Assembly (NCBI GenBank): GCA_964412815.1
Contig: CAYPQF010000026.1
Coordinates: 124,001 to 188,000 of the forward strand
DNA: 64,000 bases
Direction: 5' to 3'
Origin: JAOAFZ01 sp964412815
Lineage (GTDB): Bacteria > Patescibacteriota > Microgenomatia > UBA1406 > GWC2-37-13
Position 1 is the first letter of the stretch. The number at the start of each line of letters is the position of its first letter. Positions 42,227 to 50,433 of the stretch are shown here, one piece after another. The position numbers and the translations under genes are program-made. The notes beneath the pieces were generated by a model. That model made no database searches and was not told the origin of the DNA. It saw only the letters and a program-made list of their open reading frames with translations.

Positions 42227-42982
42227 TTATGTCAAAATAAAACGATTTTTTTCAAAGAACCCAATCGTTCTTTCAAAACAGGCAGAAAGGCTGCCATCTG
42301 CGGTCACAATTGACCATGCATCTCCTTTTTCATGAGCAATATCTTCTGTGCCCATGGAATAGATTACTTCAACTGCAATAACTAATCCAGACTCAATTTT
42401 TGGTGTTTTATCAACTGGTCTATCAAGGAAACCGGGAACATATGGTGGTTCATGAAGCTCTTTTCCAACTCCATGTCCCGTCAATTCTTCGAGGATGTGG
42501 TATCCATGACCATAAATCTCGTCTTCGATTACTTTTGAGATTTCGCCGATGTACCCTCCCTGACGACCTGCTTCAATTGATTTTGCAAGCGTTTCTTCTC
42601 CTACCTTCAAAAATTTCTGTATCTTGTCGCTGCCTTCGTTTCCTACAAGAATAGTGGTTGCAAAATCGGTATGGAGATTATCATAAAACATACCGATATC
42701 AACCGTAAATACATCTCCGTTCTTCAACATTTTATCAGACGGTGGCGTATGGACAATCTGTTCATTTACACACAGACATGTTGCCCAATCATACCCGGGA
42801 ACCTTATCAAAGGATGGTTCTCCCCCATGCTTACGAATGAGCTCCTGAGCAATTTTTTCAACATCCATGGTGGTCATTCCCGCTTCAATCTGAGGAATCA
42901 GTTCTGCAACAACTGCATTCAGCCGTTTTCCTCCTTCTTTCATCGACTCAAACTCTTCTCTTGTCTTCAAATCAATCTTCAT
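42227..42982 (-). CDS. map: Methionine aminopeptidase, type I
   Basis: It removes the initiator methionine from new proteins. The metal ligands are visible: VDIG (Asp) with a second Asp in NLHTDFA, the histidine in LTGHGVGKELHEPP, and glutamates in VIAVEVIYS and the final strand. 251 aa is the type Ia size without zinc-finger extension. It lies between the adk fusion and infA as is common in spc operons. Confidence 0.96.
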   Translation of the reverse strand: MKIDLKTREEFESMKEGGKRLNAVVAELIPQIEAGMTTMDVEKIAQELIRKHGGEPSFDKVPGYDWATCLCVNEQIVHTPPSDKMLKNGDVFTVDIGMFYDNLHTDFATTILVGNEGSDKIQKFLKVGEETLAKSIEAGRQGGYIGEISKVIEDEIYGHGYHILEELTGHGVGKELHEPPYVPGFLDRPVDKTPKIESGLVIAVEVIYSMGTEDIAHEKGDAWSIVTADGSLSACFERTIGFFEKNRFILT

Positions 42983-42985
42983 AGA

Positions 42986-44110
42986 TTAGGTAAAATATAC
43001 AATCCGATACACTTCTTCAAGTTGATCATAAAAGTCTTCAATCGATGAGTCGTTTTGTATAAAGAAATCAGCAAATGCAATGGTTGGCCCCATGTTTGTT
43101 TCGATCAGTTCGTTGACATCCCGTTCTTCTCCGAAGAGATTAGAACGATATTTACGCTTCGAAATTCGCTTGTAACGATTTTTCTTATGAGCAAACAGAG
43201 CCAGCACATAGATGCGGACTTTCGGGAACTGTTCTTTCAAAAAGGTTAGCTCTTCCCATGATCGCATTCCTTCTATCACGATCATCATATTCCGTTCTAG
43301 TGCTTCAGATACCTTTTCTTTATTTAAGACGGCCATTGCACCTTTGCCATGCTTTTCACGGAACTCAGTACGAATTTTGCTGTGTACCGATTCTGTATGC
43401 TTTAACTTATTCTTATCAATGTACTCGTTAATTACACTGGAAAAAGAGATAACTTCCAGTCCTTTCTCTTTAAAAAACCGTGCTGCTTCTGTTTTACCTG
43501 ATCCTGGCATCCCTACCACTGCAAGAATTGTTTTATCTTTCTGCTCCCATGCCTTAATGTGGTTTCTAATCTTTTGCTTTCCCAGGTTCTTCAGAATCTC
43601 ATCATTTACTTCTTCAATATCTTTTGTGCCATCAATAGTTGCCAGTTTCCCCTGCTCAGCATAGTATTTGAGAACAGGTTTAGTGTGTTGATGGAACAGT
43701 TCAATTCGCTTCCGGATCGCCATAATGGTATTGTCATCCCGTTCTTCATCACGGTATGCCAGACGCCAAAGGGCCTCCTTGTCATTGATGCGAATCTCGA
43801 TCACCTTATCGACGTTGTTTATAAACTCTTTTGCCTGTTTCAGGGTTCGAGGGAAACCGTCCAGGATATATCCATTACGATATTCAGGACGGGACAGATA
43901 ACTGTTGACGATCTCAATTGTCTTTTCATCCGGAATCAGTGTTCCGGTAGTGATTAACTCTTTCACATACCGACCCATCTTGGTTTTCTCCTTAGCCATC
44001 TCTCGAAAGATATGACCGGTTGAAAGGTATGGAATATGCAGTTGTTTAGACAATAAGTTCCCCTGAGTTGATTTACCTGCTCCTTGTATCCCTATCAGAA
44101 CGAGTTTCAT
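42986..44110 (-). CDS. adk: Adenylate kinase fused to a UPF0200-like P-loop kinase domain
   Basis: Residues 1-180 are adenylate kinase, which equilibrates AMP, ADP and ATP: P-loop GIQGAGKST (7-15), LSTGHIFRE, DGFPRTL (84-90) and the short-lid form RDEERDDNTIMAIRKR, with no zinc or insert lid. Residues 192-374 are a second complete P-loop domain: GMPGSGKTEAA (200-210), EFREKHGKGAMAVL and IEGMRSWEEL. Its order and motifs match the archaeal UPF0200 family of NMP-kinase/dephospho-CoA-kinase-like proteins (recognised by motif, not by search). Single-domain Adk of 180-215 aa is the rule at this spot after secY, so the fusion is unusual. Confidence 0.88.
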   Translation of the reverse strand: MKLVLIGIQGAGKSTQGNLLSKQLHIPYLSTGHIFREMAKEKTKMGRYVKELITTGTLIPDEKTIEIVNSYLSRPEYRNGYILDGFPRTLKQAKEFINNVDKVIEIRINDKEALWRLAYRDEERDDNTIMAIRKRIELFHQHTKPVLKYYAEQGKLATIDGTKDIEEVNDEILKNLGKQKIRNHIKAWEQKDKTILAVVGMPGSGKTEAARFFKEKGLEVISFSSVINEYIDKNKLKHTESVHSKIRTEFREKHGKGAMAVLNKEKVSEALERNMMIVIEGMRSWEELTFLKEQFPKVRIYVLALFAHKKNRYKRISKRKYRSNLFGEERDVNELIETNMGPTIAFADFFIQNDSSIEDFYDQLEEVYRIVYFT

Positions 44111-44116
44111 ACGTCA

Positions 44117-44287
44117 TTAATCTAATTTTTTCTTCATTTCATGTAACGTATGTTTACCAAGGACAGGACTATACTTGCGTACCTTCAGTTCCTTTACGTT
44201 CATTTTATTGATTGAGGTAACATAATTCTGTGCTCCTGATTCTGAACAAACCAGTGCTACCAGAATTCGTGCGCTTTTCTTTGCCAT
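44117..44287 (-). CDS. rpmG: Ribosomal protein L33
   Basis: A 56-aa large-subunit protein near the E site. ILVALVCSESGAQNYVT and VRKYSPVLGKHTLHEMKKK match bL33, including the closing KHTLH box. Zinc-binding forms carry two CxxC pairs; here one Cys remains (VCSES) and the second pair is YSPV, so this is a zinc-independent variant. Its place, between secY and adk, is unusual: L33 is normally elsewhere. Confidence 0.93.
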   Translation of the reverse strand: MAKKSARILVALVCSESGAQNYVTSINKMNVKELKVRKYSPVLGKHTLHEMKKKLD

Positions 44288-44308
44288 AACTATAATTGCA
44301 ACTGATAA

Positions 44309-45595
44309 TTATTTTGTATATTTATCGTAACTTTTCATCACTAACTGTGCGTTTACGACTTTGAAAGTCTCTAGTATAACAGATACTACGATTAAAATAC
44401 CAGTTCCTCCAATTACCAGATTACTGATACCGGTCACTGCTGAGACTAAGACGGGCAGCACCGCAATTAATCCCAGGAAGAGCGCTCCTACACTCGTAAT
44501 GCGATATAACACACGTGCAATATACTGTTGCGTTGCTACACCGGGGCGAATACCGGGAATAAACCCCCCATGCTTCTGAATATCTTCTGAAATCTTTTGC
44601 GGGTTAAAAATAACCACTGTGTAAAAGAAAGTGAAGCCGACAACAAGCAAAAAGTATAGCACATTATATGTTACAGAAGTCGGATTAAATGCCTGTACCA
44701 GGAATGTTGCTACATTTCTGACAATCTCGTTGGATGAAAAGACAAAAAAATTACCGATAATCTGCGGGAACAAGACAAACGACACTGCAAAGATAATCGG
44801 GATAACTCCTGCCTGATTTAACTTCAGTGGTAGATAATTTGTCGCTGCCTGATACATCTTGTTGCCCTTAACCCGTTTTGCATAATAAATCGGGATCTTA
44901 CGTACCGCCTGGTTAATAAATACCACTGCTGCGATGACAATTACAGACAGTACCGCAAAAATGATGAAGTTAATCACTGTTTCCTGAGTAACGGTAGTAA
45001 AGCTTTGCCCGAGAATACTGGGAAGTGATCCCACGATACCAGCAAAGATAATTAATGAAATACCATTTCCCAGACCATATTCTGAGATCAATTCGCCAAA
45101 CCACATCAGAATATAGGTTCCAGCCAATAAGGTCAGAATAAATGAAGTAAACTCAAGAAAGTTCAGATTCGAGATGATATTCTGATTCCGAAGCAGTACG
45201 TAAATTCCGATACCCTGCATAATAGTTAATGGCAGTGTCAGGAACCGTGTATACTGATTAATCTTTCTACGGCCGTAATCTCCTTCTTTTTGTAGTTCTT
45301 CGAGCTGGGGGACAACGATCGTTAATAGCTGCAGAATAATCGAGGCGTTGATATATGGATTTAAGCCCAGCGCCATTACAGAGAAGTTAATTAATGTTCC
45401 TCCTGAAAAGATATTTAAGAGTGAGAGAAATTGACTCTGAGAGAATAATGTTCGTAATGCTTCAAGGTCAATGACCGGTACAGGAAGAAACACAAAAAAT
45501 CTGTATACCAGGAATAATCCAATAGTGAACAGAAATTTGCGACGGAGCTCTCTATCGCTCCAGAACATCTTCAGTTTTTGAATGATTTCTTTCAT
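44309..45595 (-). CDS. secY: Protein translocase subunit SecY
   Basis: The channel of the Sec system. 428 aa with ten expected membrane helices. GGTLINFSVMALGLNPYINASIILQLL is the plug/lateral-gate area, GNGISLIIFAGIV and AGVIPIIFAVSFVLFPQ are conserved helices, and GGFIPGIRPG is the cytoplasmic loop that contacts ribosome and SecA. The start overlaps the L15 stop by 4 bases. Confidence 0.97.
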   Translation of the reverse strand: MKEIIQKLKMFWSDRELRRKFLFTIGLFLVYRFFVFLPVPVIDLEALRTLFSQSQFLSLLNIFSGGTLINFSVMALGLNPYINASIILQLLTIVVPQLEELQKEGDYGRRKINQYTRFLTLPLTIMQGIGIYVLLRNQNIISNLNFLEFTSFILTLLAGTYILMWFGELISEYGLGNGISLIIFAGIVGSLPSILGQSFTTVTQETVINFIIFAVLSVIVIAAVVFINQAVRKIPIYYAKRVKGNKMYQAATNYLPLKLNQAGVIPIIFAVSFVLFPQIIGNFFVFSSNEIVRNVATFLVQAFNPTSVTYNVLYFLLVVGFTFFYTVVIFNPQKISEDIQKHGGFIPGIRPGVATQQYIARVLYRITSVGALFLGLIAVLPVLVSAVTGISNLVIGGTGILIVVSVILETFKVVNAQLVMKSYDKYTK

Positions 45596-46041
45596 ACTGA
45601 TGCTACATTCCCACCAGCTTTCTCAATCGCTTTTTGAGCACCGGGGGTAACTGATATTGAAACAGTCAGTTTCTTTGTTAGCTCCCCACTCAAAATTACT
45701 TTAACATTTTTCTTGCGTGCACTTTCGGTTACCAGTCCTTTTTCAATGAGTGTATCGATTGAGACAGTTTCACCATCATTATACACATTCAAATCCTTTA
45801 ACCGTAAGGCTAATGAACGGAAAGAATGAGGTTTGTTACGACCTTTTCCACGAAGTAATGGATATTTTTTTACCATACGTGACTGTCCTCCTTCAAAGTG
45901 AAGCGGGACCTTCTCACGTGCTGTCTGATGACGGGTAGTACCACGACCTGACTTCATACCCCGGCCTGATCCATGTCCACGTCCTAAACGTTTCTTCTTT
46001 TTTTCTACTGTTTTTGGTAAGTTCGAAATTGAGATACTCAT
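45592..46041 (-). CDS. rplO: Ribosomal protein L15
   Basis: Large-subunit assembly protein. LGRGHGSGRGMKSGRGTTRHQTAR is the glycine/arginine-rich N-terminus and VSVTPGAQKAIEKAGG the signature end. 149 aa. Its ATG overlaps the S5 stop by 4 bases, leaving no room for L30, which normally lies here. Confidence 0.97.
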   Translation of the reverse strand: MSISISNLPKTVEKKKKRLGRGHGSGRGMKSGRGTTRHQTAREKVPLHFEGGQSRMVKKYPLLRGKGRNKPHSFRSLALRLKDLNVYNDGETVSIDTLIEKGLVTESARKKNVKVILSGELTKKLTVSISVTPGAQKAIEKAGGNVASV

Positions 46042-46502
46042 ACTTGTTTCTTTTGTTGTAACTGACCTAACGCCTTCATAACTGCATATGCATTGGTTGT
46101 CTGATTTCGTGTGCCAATAATCTTGCCTGAAGCATTTTCTACACCGCTTAATTCAAGAATTGTGCGGGCAACGCTTCCGACCTTCAATCCGGTACCTTCC
46201 GGAGCCGGCTTTAATAAGATTTTTGCAGATTTATACTTGGTGATTACCTGATGAGGAATTGACTGCTTAGCCATTGGGACAGTAATCATTCTTTTTTTGG
46301 CTTTCGCAATTGCCTTCTGGATTGCGGCAGGAACTTCAAGTCCTTTTCCGGTTCCCAGTCCGACACTACCTTTTCCATCTCCGACAACGACAAGTGCAGT
46401 GAATGTAACATAATTACCACCTGATGTTTTCTTTGATACACGCTTTACCAGTAATACATCTTCACGCATTTTGTCATCCGATTGTCTTGAGTGTCTTTCC
46501 AT
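46038..46502 (-). CDS. rpsE: Ribosomal protein S5
   Basis: Small-subunit protein affecting accuracy and mRNA unwinding. EDVLLVKRVSKKTSGGNYVTFTALVVVGDGKGSVGLGTGKGLEV is the double-stranded RNA-binding fold; ASGKIIGTRNQTTNAYAVMKAL the C-terminal domain. 154 aa. Directly followed by L15. Confidence 0.97.
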   Translation of the reverse strand: MERHSRQSDDKMREDVLLVKRVSKKTSGGNYVTFTALVVVGDGKGSVGLGTGKGLEVPAAIQKAIAKAKKRMITVPMAKQSIPHQVITKYKSAKILLKPAPEGTGLKVGSVARTILELSGVENASGKIIGTRNQTTNAYAVMKALGQLQQKKQV

Positions 46503-46516
46503 ATACTATAAATAAG

Positions 46517-46876
46517 TTAAATCTTAATTCCTGCTTCTCGTAATCCATCAGCAAATGCTTTGACATTTCCCTTATATGCATTTGCTCCACGATCAAAAAC
46601 AGCAGTCTCAATCTTGGCAGCCTTTAGTAACTGAGCTAATTGCTTTCCTAATTCAGCAGAATTTGCTACTGTAATTTTTGACATATCAGCTGAATCTTTC
46701 TTTTTGGCCAATCCAGAGATTGCAGCAATAGTGTTTCCTGCCACATCATCAATTGCCTGTGCATACAGATACTTATTTGACTTGTGAACGCTGATGCGTG
46801 GACGTTCTGCAGTTCCACGAATAGCGGTACTAACTCTTCTTTTTCTGCGACTGATTCTGTTGTGATCAATGTTCAT
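46517..46876 (-). CDS. rplR: Ribosomal protein L18
   Basis: 5S rRNA-binding protein of the large subunit. RRKRRVSTAIRGTAERPRISVHKSNKYLYAQAIDD is the conserved start, and DRGANAYKGNVKAFADGLREAGI the signature end (F-DRG-Y-G-V). 119 aa. Canonical order L6-L18-S5. Confidence 0.97.
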   Translation of the reverse strand: MNIDHNRISRRKRRVSTAIRGTAERPRISVHKSNKYLYAQAIDDVAGNTIAAISGLAKKKDSADMSKITVANSAELGKQLAQLLKAAKIETAVFDRGANAYKGNVKAFADGLREAGIKI

Positions 46877-46896
46877 ATATATTCACGAAAATTCTA

Positions 46897-47436
46897 TTAC
46901 ACCTTAGCTTTCTTTCCTGGCTTCAAACGGACAACTTCATCTTCATAGCGAATTCCTTTGCCCTTGTATGCATCCGGTTTCTTTAGTGACTTAATCTGGT
47001 ATGCAATCTGCCCAACCAGCTGTTTATCACTACCGATAACCACTACTTTATTATTTCCTTCTACTTTATATTCAATACCTTCAACTTTATTAAAGATAAC
47101 AGGATGAGAATAGCCCAGCTTAAAAGCCAGATCCTGTCCCTGCAACTTTACATTGTATCCGGTTCCTACCACATGAAGACGCTTCTCCCAACCTTTTTCG
47201 ACTCCATGCACTGCATTTGCGATCAAACTGCGGAATAACCCATGAAGAGCTTTTACATCTCCACGTTCATTTTCACGACCTACAATAATTGTCTTTTCTT
47301 CCTTTTTGACGTTAATCAGTTTTGGAATCTCAAGAGAAATCTGACCTTTTGGTCCTTTCACATTGACAGTTTCTTTGGTTACTTCAACTTGAACGGGGTC
47401 CGTTACTTGAATGTTTTTATATCCTATCTTTGACAT
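46897..47436 (-). CDS. rplF: Ribosomal protein L6
   Basis: Large-subunit protein near the GTPase centre. SKIGYKNIQVTD, VNVKGPKGQISLEIP and the C-terminal KPDAYKGKGIRYEDE (the L6 signature P-x-x-Y-K-G-K-G-I) are clear. I start at ATG 47436, which gives the usual SKIG opening; a longer frame from 47490 would overlap S8 and adds no family sequence. 179 aa. Confidence 0.96.
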   Translation of the reverse strand: MSKIGYKNIQVTDPVQVEVTKETVNVKGPKGQISLEIPKLINVKKEEKTIIVGRENERGDVKALHGLFRSLIANAVHGVEKGWEKRLHVVGTGYNVKLQGQDLAFKLGYSHPVIFNKVEGIEYKVEGNNKVVVIGSDKQLVGQIAYQIKSLKKPDAYKGKGIRYEDEVVRLKPGKKAKV

Positions 47437-47437
47437 G

Positions 47438-47818
47438 TTACCAAATGTAAAATAGTAACTCTCCACCTGTATTCTGCTTCTTAGCTTCAATATTGGTCAA
47501 AATTCCGTTCGGGGTGGAAATAATTGCATATCCCATTCCACTCATAACTGGCTTCAGCTCATTTACCGGGATATACATACGCTGTCCAGGCTTTGAAATG
47601 ATTTTGACATCATTAAACTTATTTGAATCATCACTTACTAAATCAATAGTAAACTTCTTTACAACTTCACCAGATACCGTGAAATCATCAATGTATCCAA
47701 GCTTCTTCAGCTTTGTTAAAACAGCTTCTCTAAATTTCGAATATGGGGAAGTAATGCGATACTTCTTTGCCATATATCCGTTTTTGATTCTTATTACAAG
47801 ATCGGTAACAGGTGACAT
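47438..47818 (-). CDS. rpsH: Ribosomal protein S8
   Basis: 16S-binding assembly protein and, in model bacteria, the spc operon repressor. SPVTDLVIRIKNGYMAKK opens the protein; YIPVNELKPVMSGMGYAIISTPNGILTNIEAKKQNTGGELLFYIW contains the signature near the end. 126 aa. Preceded here by S19, not directly by S14 as usual. Confidence 0.97.
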   Translation of the reverse strand: MSPVTDLVIRIKNGYMAKKYRITSPYSKFREAVLTKLKKLGYIDDFTVSGEVVKKFTIDLVSDDSNKFNDVKIISKPGQRMYIPVNELKPVMSGMGYAIISTPNGILTNIEAKKQNTGGELLFYIW

Positions 47819-47841
47819 AACAATAATGTGAAATAGTAAGA

Positions 47842-48126
47842 TTAGGTCTTTGCCTCGATACGCTTGGTGATCTTACCGTGCGTTCTAAAGGTTCTGGTAG
47901 GAGAAAATTCTCCTAAACGATGACCTACCATTGATTCAGTAACTAATACTTCAATAAACTTTCTTCCGTTGTGAACAGCAAACTTATGTCCAACAAATTC
48001 AGGGGCAATCTGAGAGCGACGTGCCCATGTCTTAATGGCATCATTCTTCTTGGTTTCTTTTTGCTTCTGGACTTTTAACATTAACTTTTCGTCAATATAT
48101 GGTCCTTTTTTCTGTGATCTACTCAT
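47842..48126 (-). CDS. rpsS: Ribosomal protein S19, relocated
   Basis: Head protein of the small subunit. SRSQKKGPYIDEKLMLKV and RRSQIAPEFVGHKFAVHNGRKFIEV, then MVGHRLGEFSPTRTFRTHG, are unmistakable. 94 aa is complete. In almost all bacteria rpsS lies between L2 and L22; here those two genes are adjacent and S19 is instead between S14 and S8. Confidence 0.97.
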   Translation of the reverse strand: MSRSQKKGPYIDEKLMLKVQKQKETKKNDAIKTWARRSQIAPEFVGHKFAVHNGRKFIEVLVTESMVGHRLGEFSPTRTFRTHGKITKRIEAKT

Positions 48127-48131
48127 AGTTG

Positions 48132-48317
48132 TTACCAGGAAATTTTACGAACTCCAGGAATCTCACCCTTTAATGCTTTCTCTCTAAACACGATTCTACT
48201 CATTCCGAAACGACGCATATAACCGCGTGTACGACCGGTGAATGGGCAGAAATTATGTTTACGTGTTTTAAACTTCTGCTTCTTCGATAACTTGGTGATA
48301 GTTGATAGTTTTGACAT
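48132..48317 (-). CDS. rpsN: Ribosomal protein S14, short form without zinc ligands
   Basis: 61 aa, the length of the short zinc-type S14. It ends ALKGEIPGVRKISW and has GYMRRFGMSRIVFRE. In zinc-type proteins four cysteines (CxxC...CxxC) surround the middle; here the first pair reads CPFT and the second MSRI, so only one Cys remains. It thus combines the short length with loss of zinc binding. Between L5 and S19. Confidence 0.95.
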   Translation of the reverse strand: MSKLSTITKLSKKQKFKTRKHNFCPFTGRTRGYMRRFGMSRIVFREKALKGEIPGVRKISW

Positions 48318-48327
48318 AGTATCCTTA

Positions 48328-48864
48328 TTAATTTGTTTTAAATGGTATTCCTAATGTTTCGAACAGCTTACGACCAACTTCGCGATTACCAGCGGTAGTA
48401 ACGATCGTTACCTGCAGACCTCTAATTTTATCAATTTTATCGTATTCTATCTCAGGGAAAATAGTCTGTTCATAGAATCCCATGTTCAGATTACCATTCT
48501 GGTCAACAACTGAAGGTTCAACTCCCTTAAAATCACGAATGCGAGGGATAATGATACGAATCAGCTTTTCAACAAAAGCATTCATCTTTTTACCACGAAG
48601 GGTAACTTTTACACCGATCGGGAACCCTTTTCTGATCTTAAATGCAGAAATTGATTTTCGAGCAAGCGTAACCATAGCCTTCTGACCCGCGATCTGACTC
48701 AGCTGCTCCTGTGCTTTTTCAACAGCATGTTTGTTAACAACTGATTCTCCGACTCCAATATTCAGAACTACTTTCTGAATTTTTGGCATCATCATCGGGT
48801 TTTTTAAATTCAGTTCTTTTGCTAATTTTTCCTGAATTTCTTTGGTAATAAGACTCGTACTCAT
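48328..48864 (-). CDS. rplE: Ribosomal protein L5
   Basis: 5S rRNA-binding protein of the central protuberance. MMMPKIQKVVLNIGVGE, ISAFKIRKGFPIGVKVTLRG and NLNMGFYEQTIFPEI are the family blocks. 178 aa. Canonical order L24-L5-S14. Confidence 0.97.
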   Translation of the reverse strand: MSTSLITKEIQEKLAKELNLKNPMMMPKIQKVVLNIGVGESVVNKHAVEKAQEQLSQIAGQKAMVTLARKSISAFKIRKGFPIGVKVTLRGKKMNAFVEKLIRIIIPRIRDFKGVEPSVVDQNGNLNMGFYEQTIFPEIEYDKIDKIRGLQVTIVTTAGNREVGRKLFETLGIPFKTN

Positions 48865-48871
48865 AGGTATG

Positions 48872-49180
48872 TTACTTTAAAACTGTTTTACTCTTTTTTG
48901 CGACACGTACTTTTTTGTTGTCTTTCATTTCAAATCCAATCTTTGTTGGCTTACCAGTCTTTGGATCTTTCAACATTACTTTCGATGCATCAATAGGTCG
49001 TGGGAGTTCAACGATCCCTCCATTTGGCATCTGTTCGTTCTTGCGAACGGTCTTCTTGTATACATTAATATCTGGAATTAGCAGCTTGTTGGTCTTCTTG
49101 TAGACACGTTCAACTGTTCCTTCTTTGCCTTTATCTTTTCCGGTAGTTACGATGACTGTGTCACCCTTCTTAAATTTCAT
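48872..49180 (-). CDS. rplX: Ribosomal protein L24
   Basis: Assembly-initiating large-subunit protein with a KOW motif: FKKGDTVIVTTGKDKGKEGTVERVY. I start at ATG 49180 (MKFKKGD), giving 102 aa as in the family; the frame continues to 49228 but that overlaps L14. It follows L14 by 4 bases. Confidence 0.96.
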   Translation of the reverse strand: MKFKKGDTVIVTTGKDKGKEGTVERVYKKTNKLLIPDINVYKKTVRKNEQMPNGGIVELPRPIDASKVMLKDPKTGKPTKIGFEMKDNKKVRVAKKSKTVLK

Positions 49181-49184
49181 AGGA

Positions 49185-49559
49185 TTAATAGATCTCTGGA
49201 GCCAAACTTGCAATCTTATTATATCCATTATCTTTCAGTTCTTTAGCGATAGGTCCGAATACACGGGTTCCTTTTGGATCCTTGTTATCCTTACCCTGGA
49301 TAATTACACATGCATTGTTATCAAAGCGAATATAGCTACCATCCTTACGGCGCTTTTCTTTGCGAGTTCTTACAATTACTGCAGAAACAACTTCACCCTT
49401 CTTGATCTGTCCGAATGGTAATGCCTGCTTCACCACACCAGTGATGATTTCACCAATATAGGCGTATTTTCTGTTTCCTTTTCTCGGGATGCCAATTAAC
49501 TGAACGATTTTGGCGCCAGTGTTATCTGCAACTTCGAGCATTGAACGTAACTGTAACAT
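49185..49559 (-). CDS. rplN: Ribosomal protein L14
   Basis: Interface protein of the large subunit. MLQLRSMLEVADNTGAKIVQLIG and VIVRTRKEKRRKDGSYIRFDNNACVI are standard blocks, as is GTRVFGPIAKEL. 124 aa, slightly longer than 122. Canonical order S17-L14-L24. Confidence 0.97.
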   Translation of the reverse strand: MLQLRSMLEVADNTGAKIVQLIGIPRKGNRKYAYIGEIITGVVKQALPFGQIKKGEVVSAVIVRTRKEKRRKDGSYIRFDNNACVIIQGKDNKDPKGTRVFGPIAKELKDNGYNKIASLAPEIY

Positions 49560-49568
49560 AGGTATTTC

Positions 49569-49802
49569 TTAACTTATCTTTTCGATAACAATAAAATGTT
49601 TAAACTTGGAAATTGGACGAGTACTGCGAATGGTTACGGTATCGCCTTCCTTAACTCCATCCATTTCACAATGTGCTTTATAGTTTCTGTGCTGCTTGAC
49701 AACCTTCTTATATACAGGATGGCGGAATTTTCGTTCAACACGAACGACCACTGTTTTTTCCATTTTGTCTGAGACAACAATGCCGGTGAGTATTTTTTTC
49801 AT
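49569..49802 (-). CDS. rpsQ: Ribosomal protein S17
   Basis: 16S-binding OB-fold protein. GIVVSDKMEKTVVVRVER, HPVYKKVVKQHRNYKAHCE and GDTVTIRSTRPISKFKHF are the family signature in order. 77 aa, a normal short form. Confidence 0.97.
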   Translation of the reverse strand: MKKILTGIVVSDKMEKTVVVRVERKFRHPVYKKVVKQHRNYKAHCEMDGVKEGDTVTIRSTRPISKFKHFIVIEKIS

Positions 49803-49807
49803 AGTGG

Positions 49808-50008
49808 TTACTTAACTTCCTTCTTCATTGATAATGCTGTTTTCAAGCGAGCAACGTGTTTACGCTTTTTATGTAACGTGTTACTGTCTTTAATAGGCGT
49901 TGCATATGAATCAAGAGCCATCTTTGCAATCTCTTCGATTGTTTTCTGAATCTCGACTGTCAGTTCTTTTACATCCTTTTTCTGGATATCTTTCATTACC
50001 TTTTTCAT
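49808..50008 (-). CDS. rpmC: Ribosomal protein L29
   Basis: Small coiled-coil protein at the exit tunnel. 66 aa: KDVKELTVEIQKTIEEIAKM then the C-terminal KKRKHVARLKTALSMK, which fits the L29 KxxRRxIARxxT pattern in a diverged form. Position between L16 and S17 makes the call secure. It is one of the more diverged proteins in the cluster. Confidence 0.93.
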   Translation of the reverse strand: MKKVMKDIQKKDVKELTVEIQKTIEEIAKMALDSYATPIKDSNTLHKKRKHVARLKTALSMKKEVK

Positions 50009-50010
50009 AA

Positions 50011-50415
50011 TTACTCAGTGACAACTTTTGTTTTCACCGATAATTTCGATGAAACGGTTTGTAATACTTTCTTTGATTCTGCTTCAGTTAATCCGTCAAC
50101 TTCAAACATAATTCTTCCGGGTACAACAGATGCCACAAAGTGTGAAACATCTCCTTTACCGGCACCCATGGTTACTTCTGGTGGTTTTTTGGTAAATGGC
50201 TTATCCGGGAAAATACGAATCCAAAACTTACCATTCTTTCTGGTTGCACGAGCTAAGACTACGCGGGAAGATTCAATTTCTTTATCTTTGATCCATCCCT
50301 GTTCCATACACTTTAACCCATAGCTACCAAAGTTCAGTTTGTTTCCTTTAACAGCGATTCTTCTCCAAATGCCTCTGAATTGTTTTCGATGTTTTTGTCT
50401 TTTTGGTGCTAACAT
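50011..50415 (-). CDS. rplP: Ribosomal protein L16
   Basis: Large-subunit protein at the A-site tRNA elbow. It begins LAPKRQKHRKQFRG, has GSYGLKCMEQGWIKDKEIESSRVVLAR and FPDKPFTKKPPEVTMGAGKGDVSHFVA, the L16 signature. 134 aa. Between S3 and L29. Confidence 0.97.
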   Translation of the reverse strand: MLAPKRQKHRKQFRGIWRRIAVKGNKLNFGSYGLKCMEQGWIKDKEIESSRVVLARATRKNGKFWIRIFPDKPFTKKPPEVTMGAGKGDVSHFVASVVPGRIMFEVDGLTEAESKKVLQTVSSKLSVKTKVVTE

Positions 50416-50433
50416 GACTTATTACTTAAATAT

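Noticed and set aside
47437..47490. Extended N-terminus of L6
   Set aside because: It overlaps S8 and adds an unrelated hydrophobic stretch; MSKIG is the family start.
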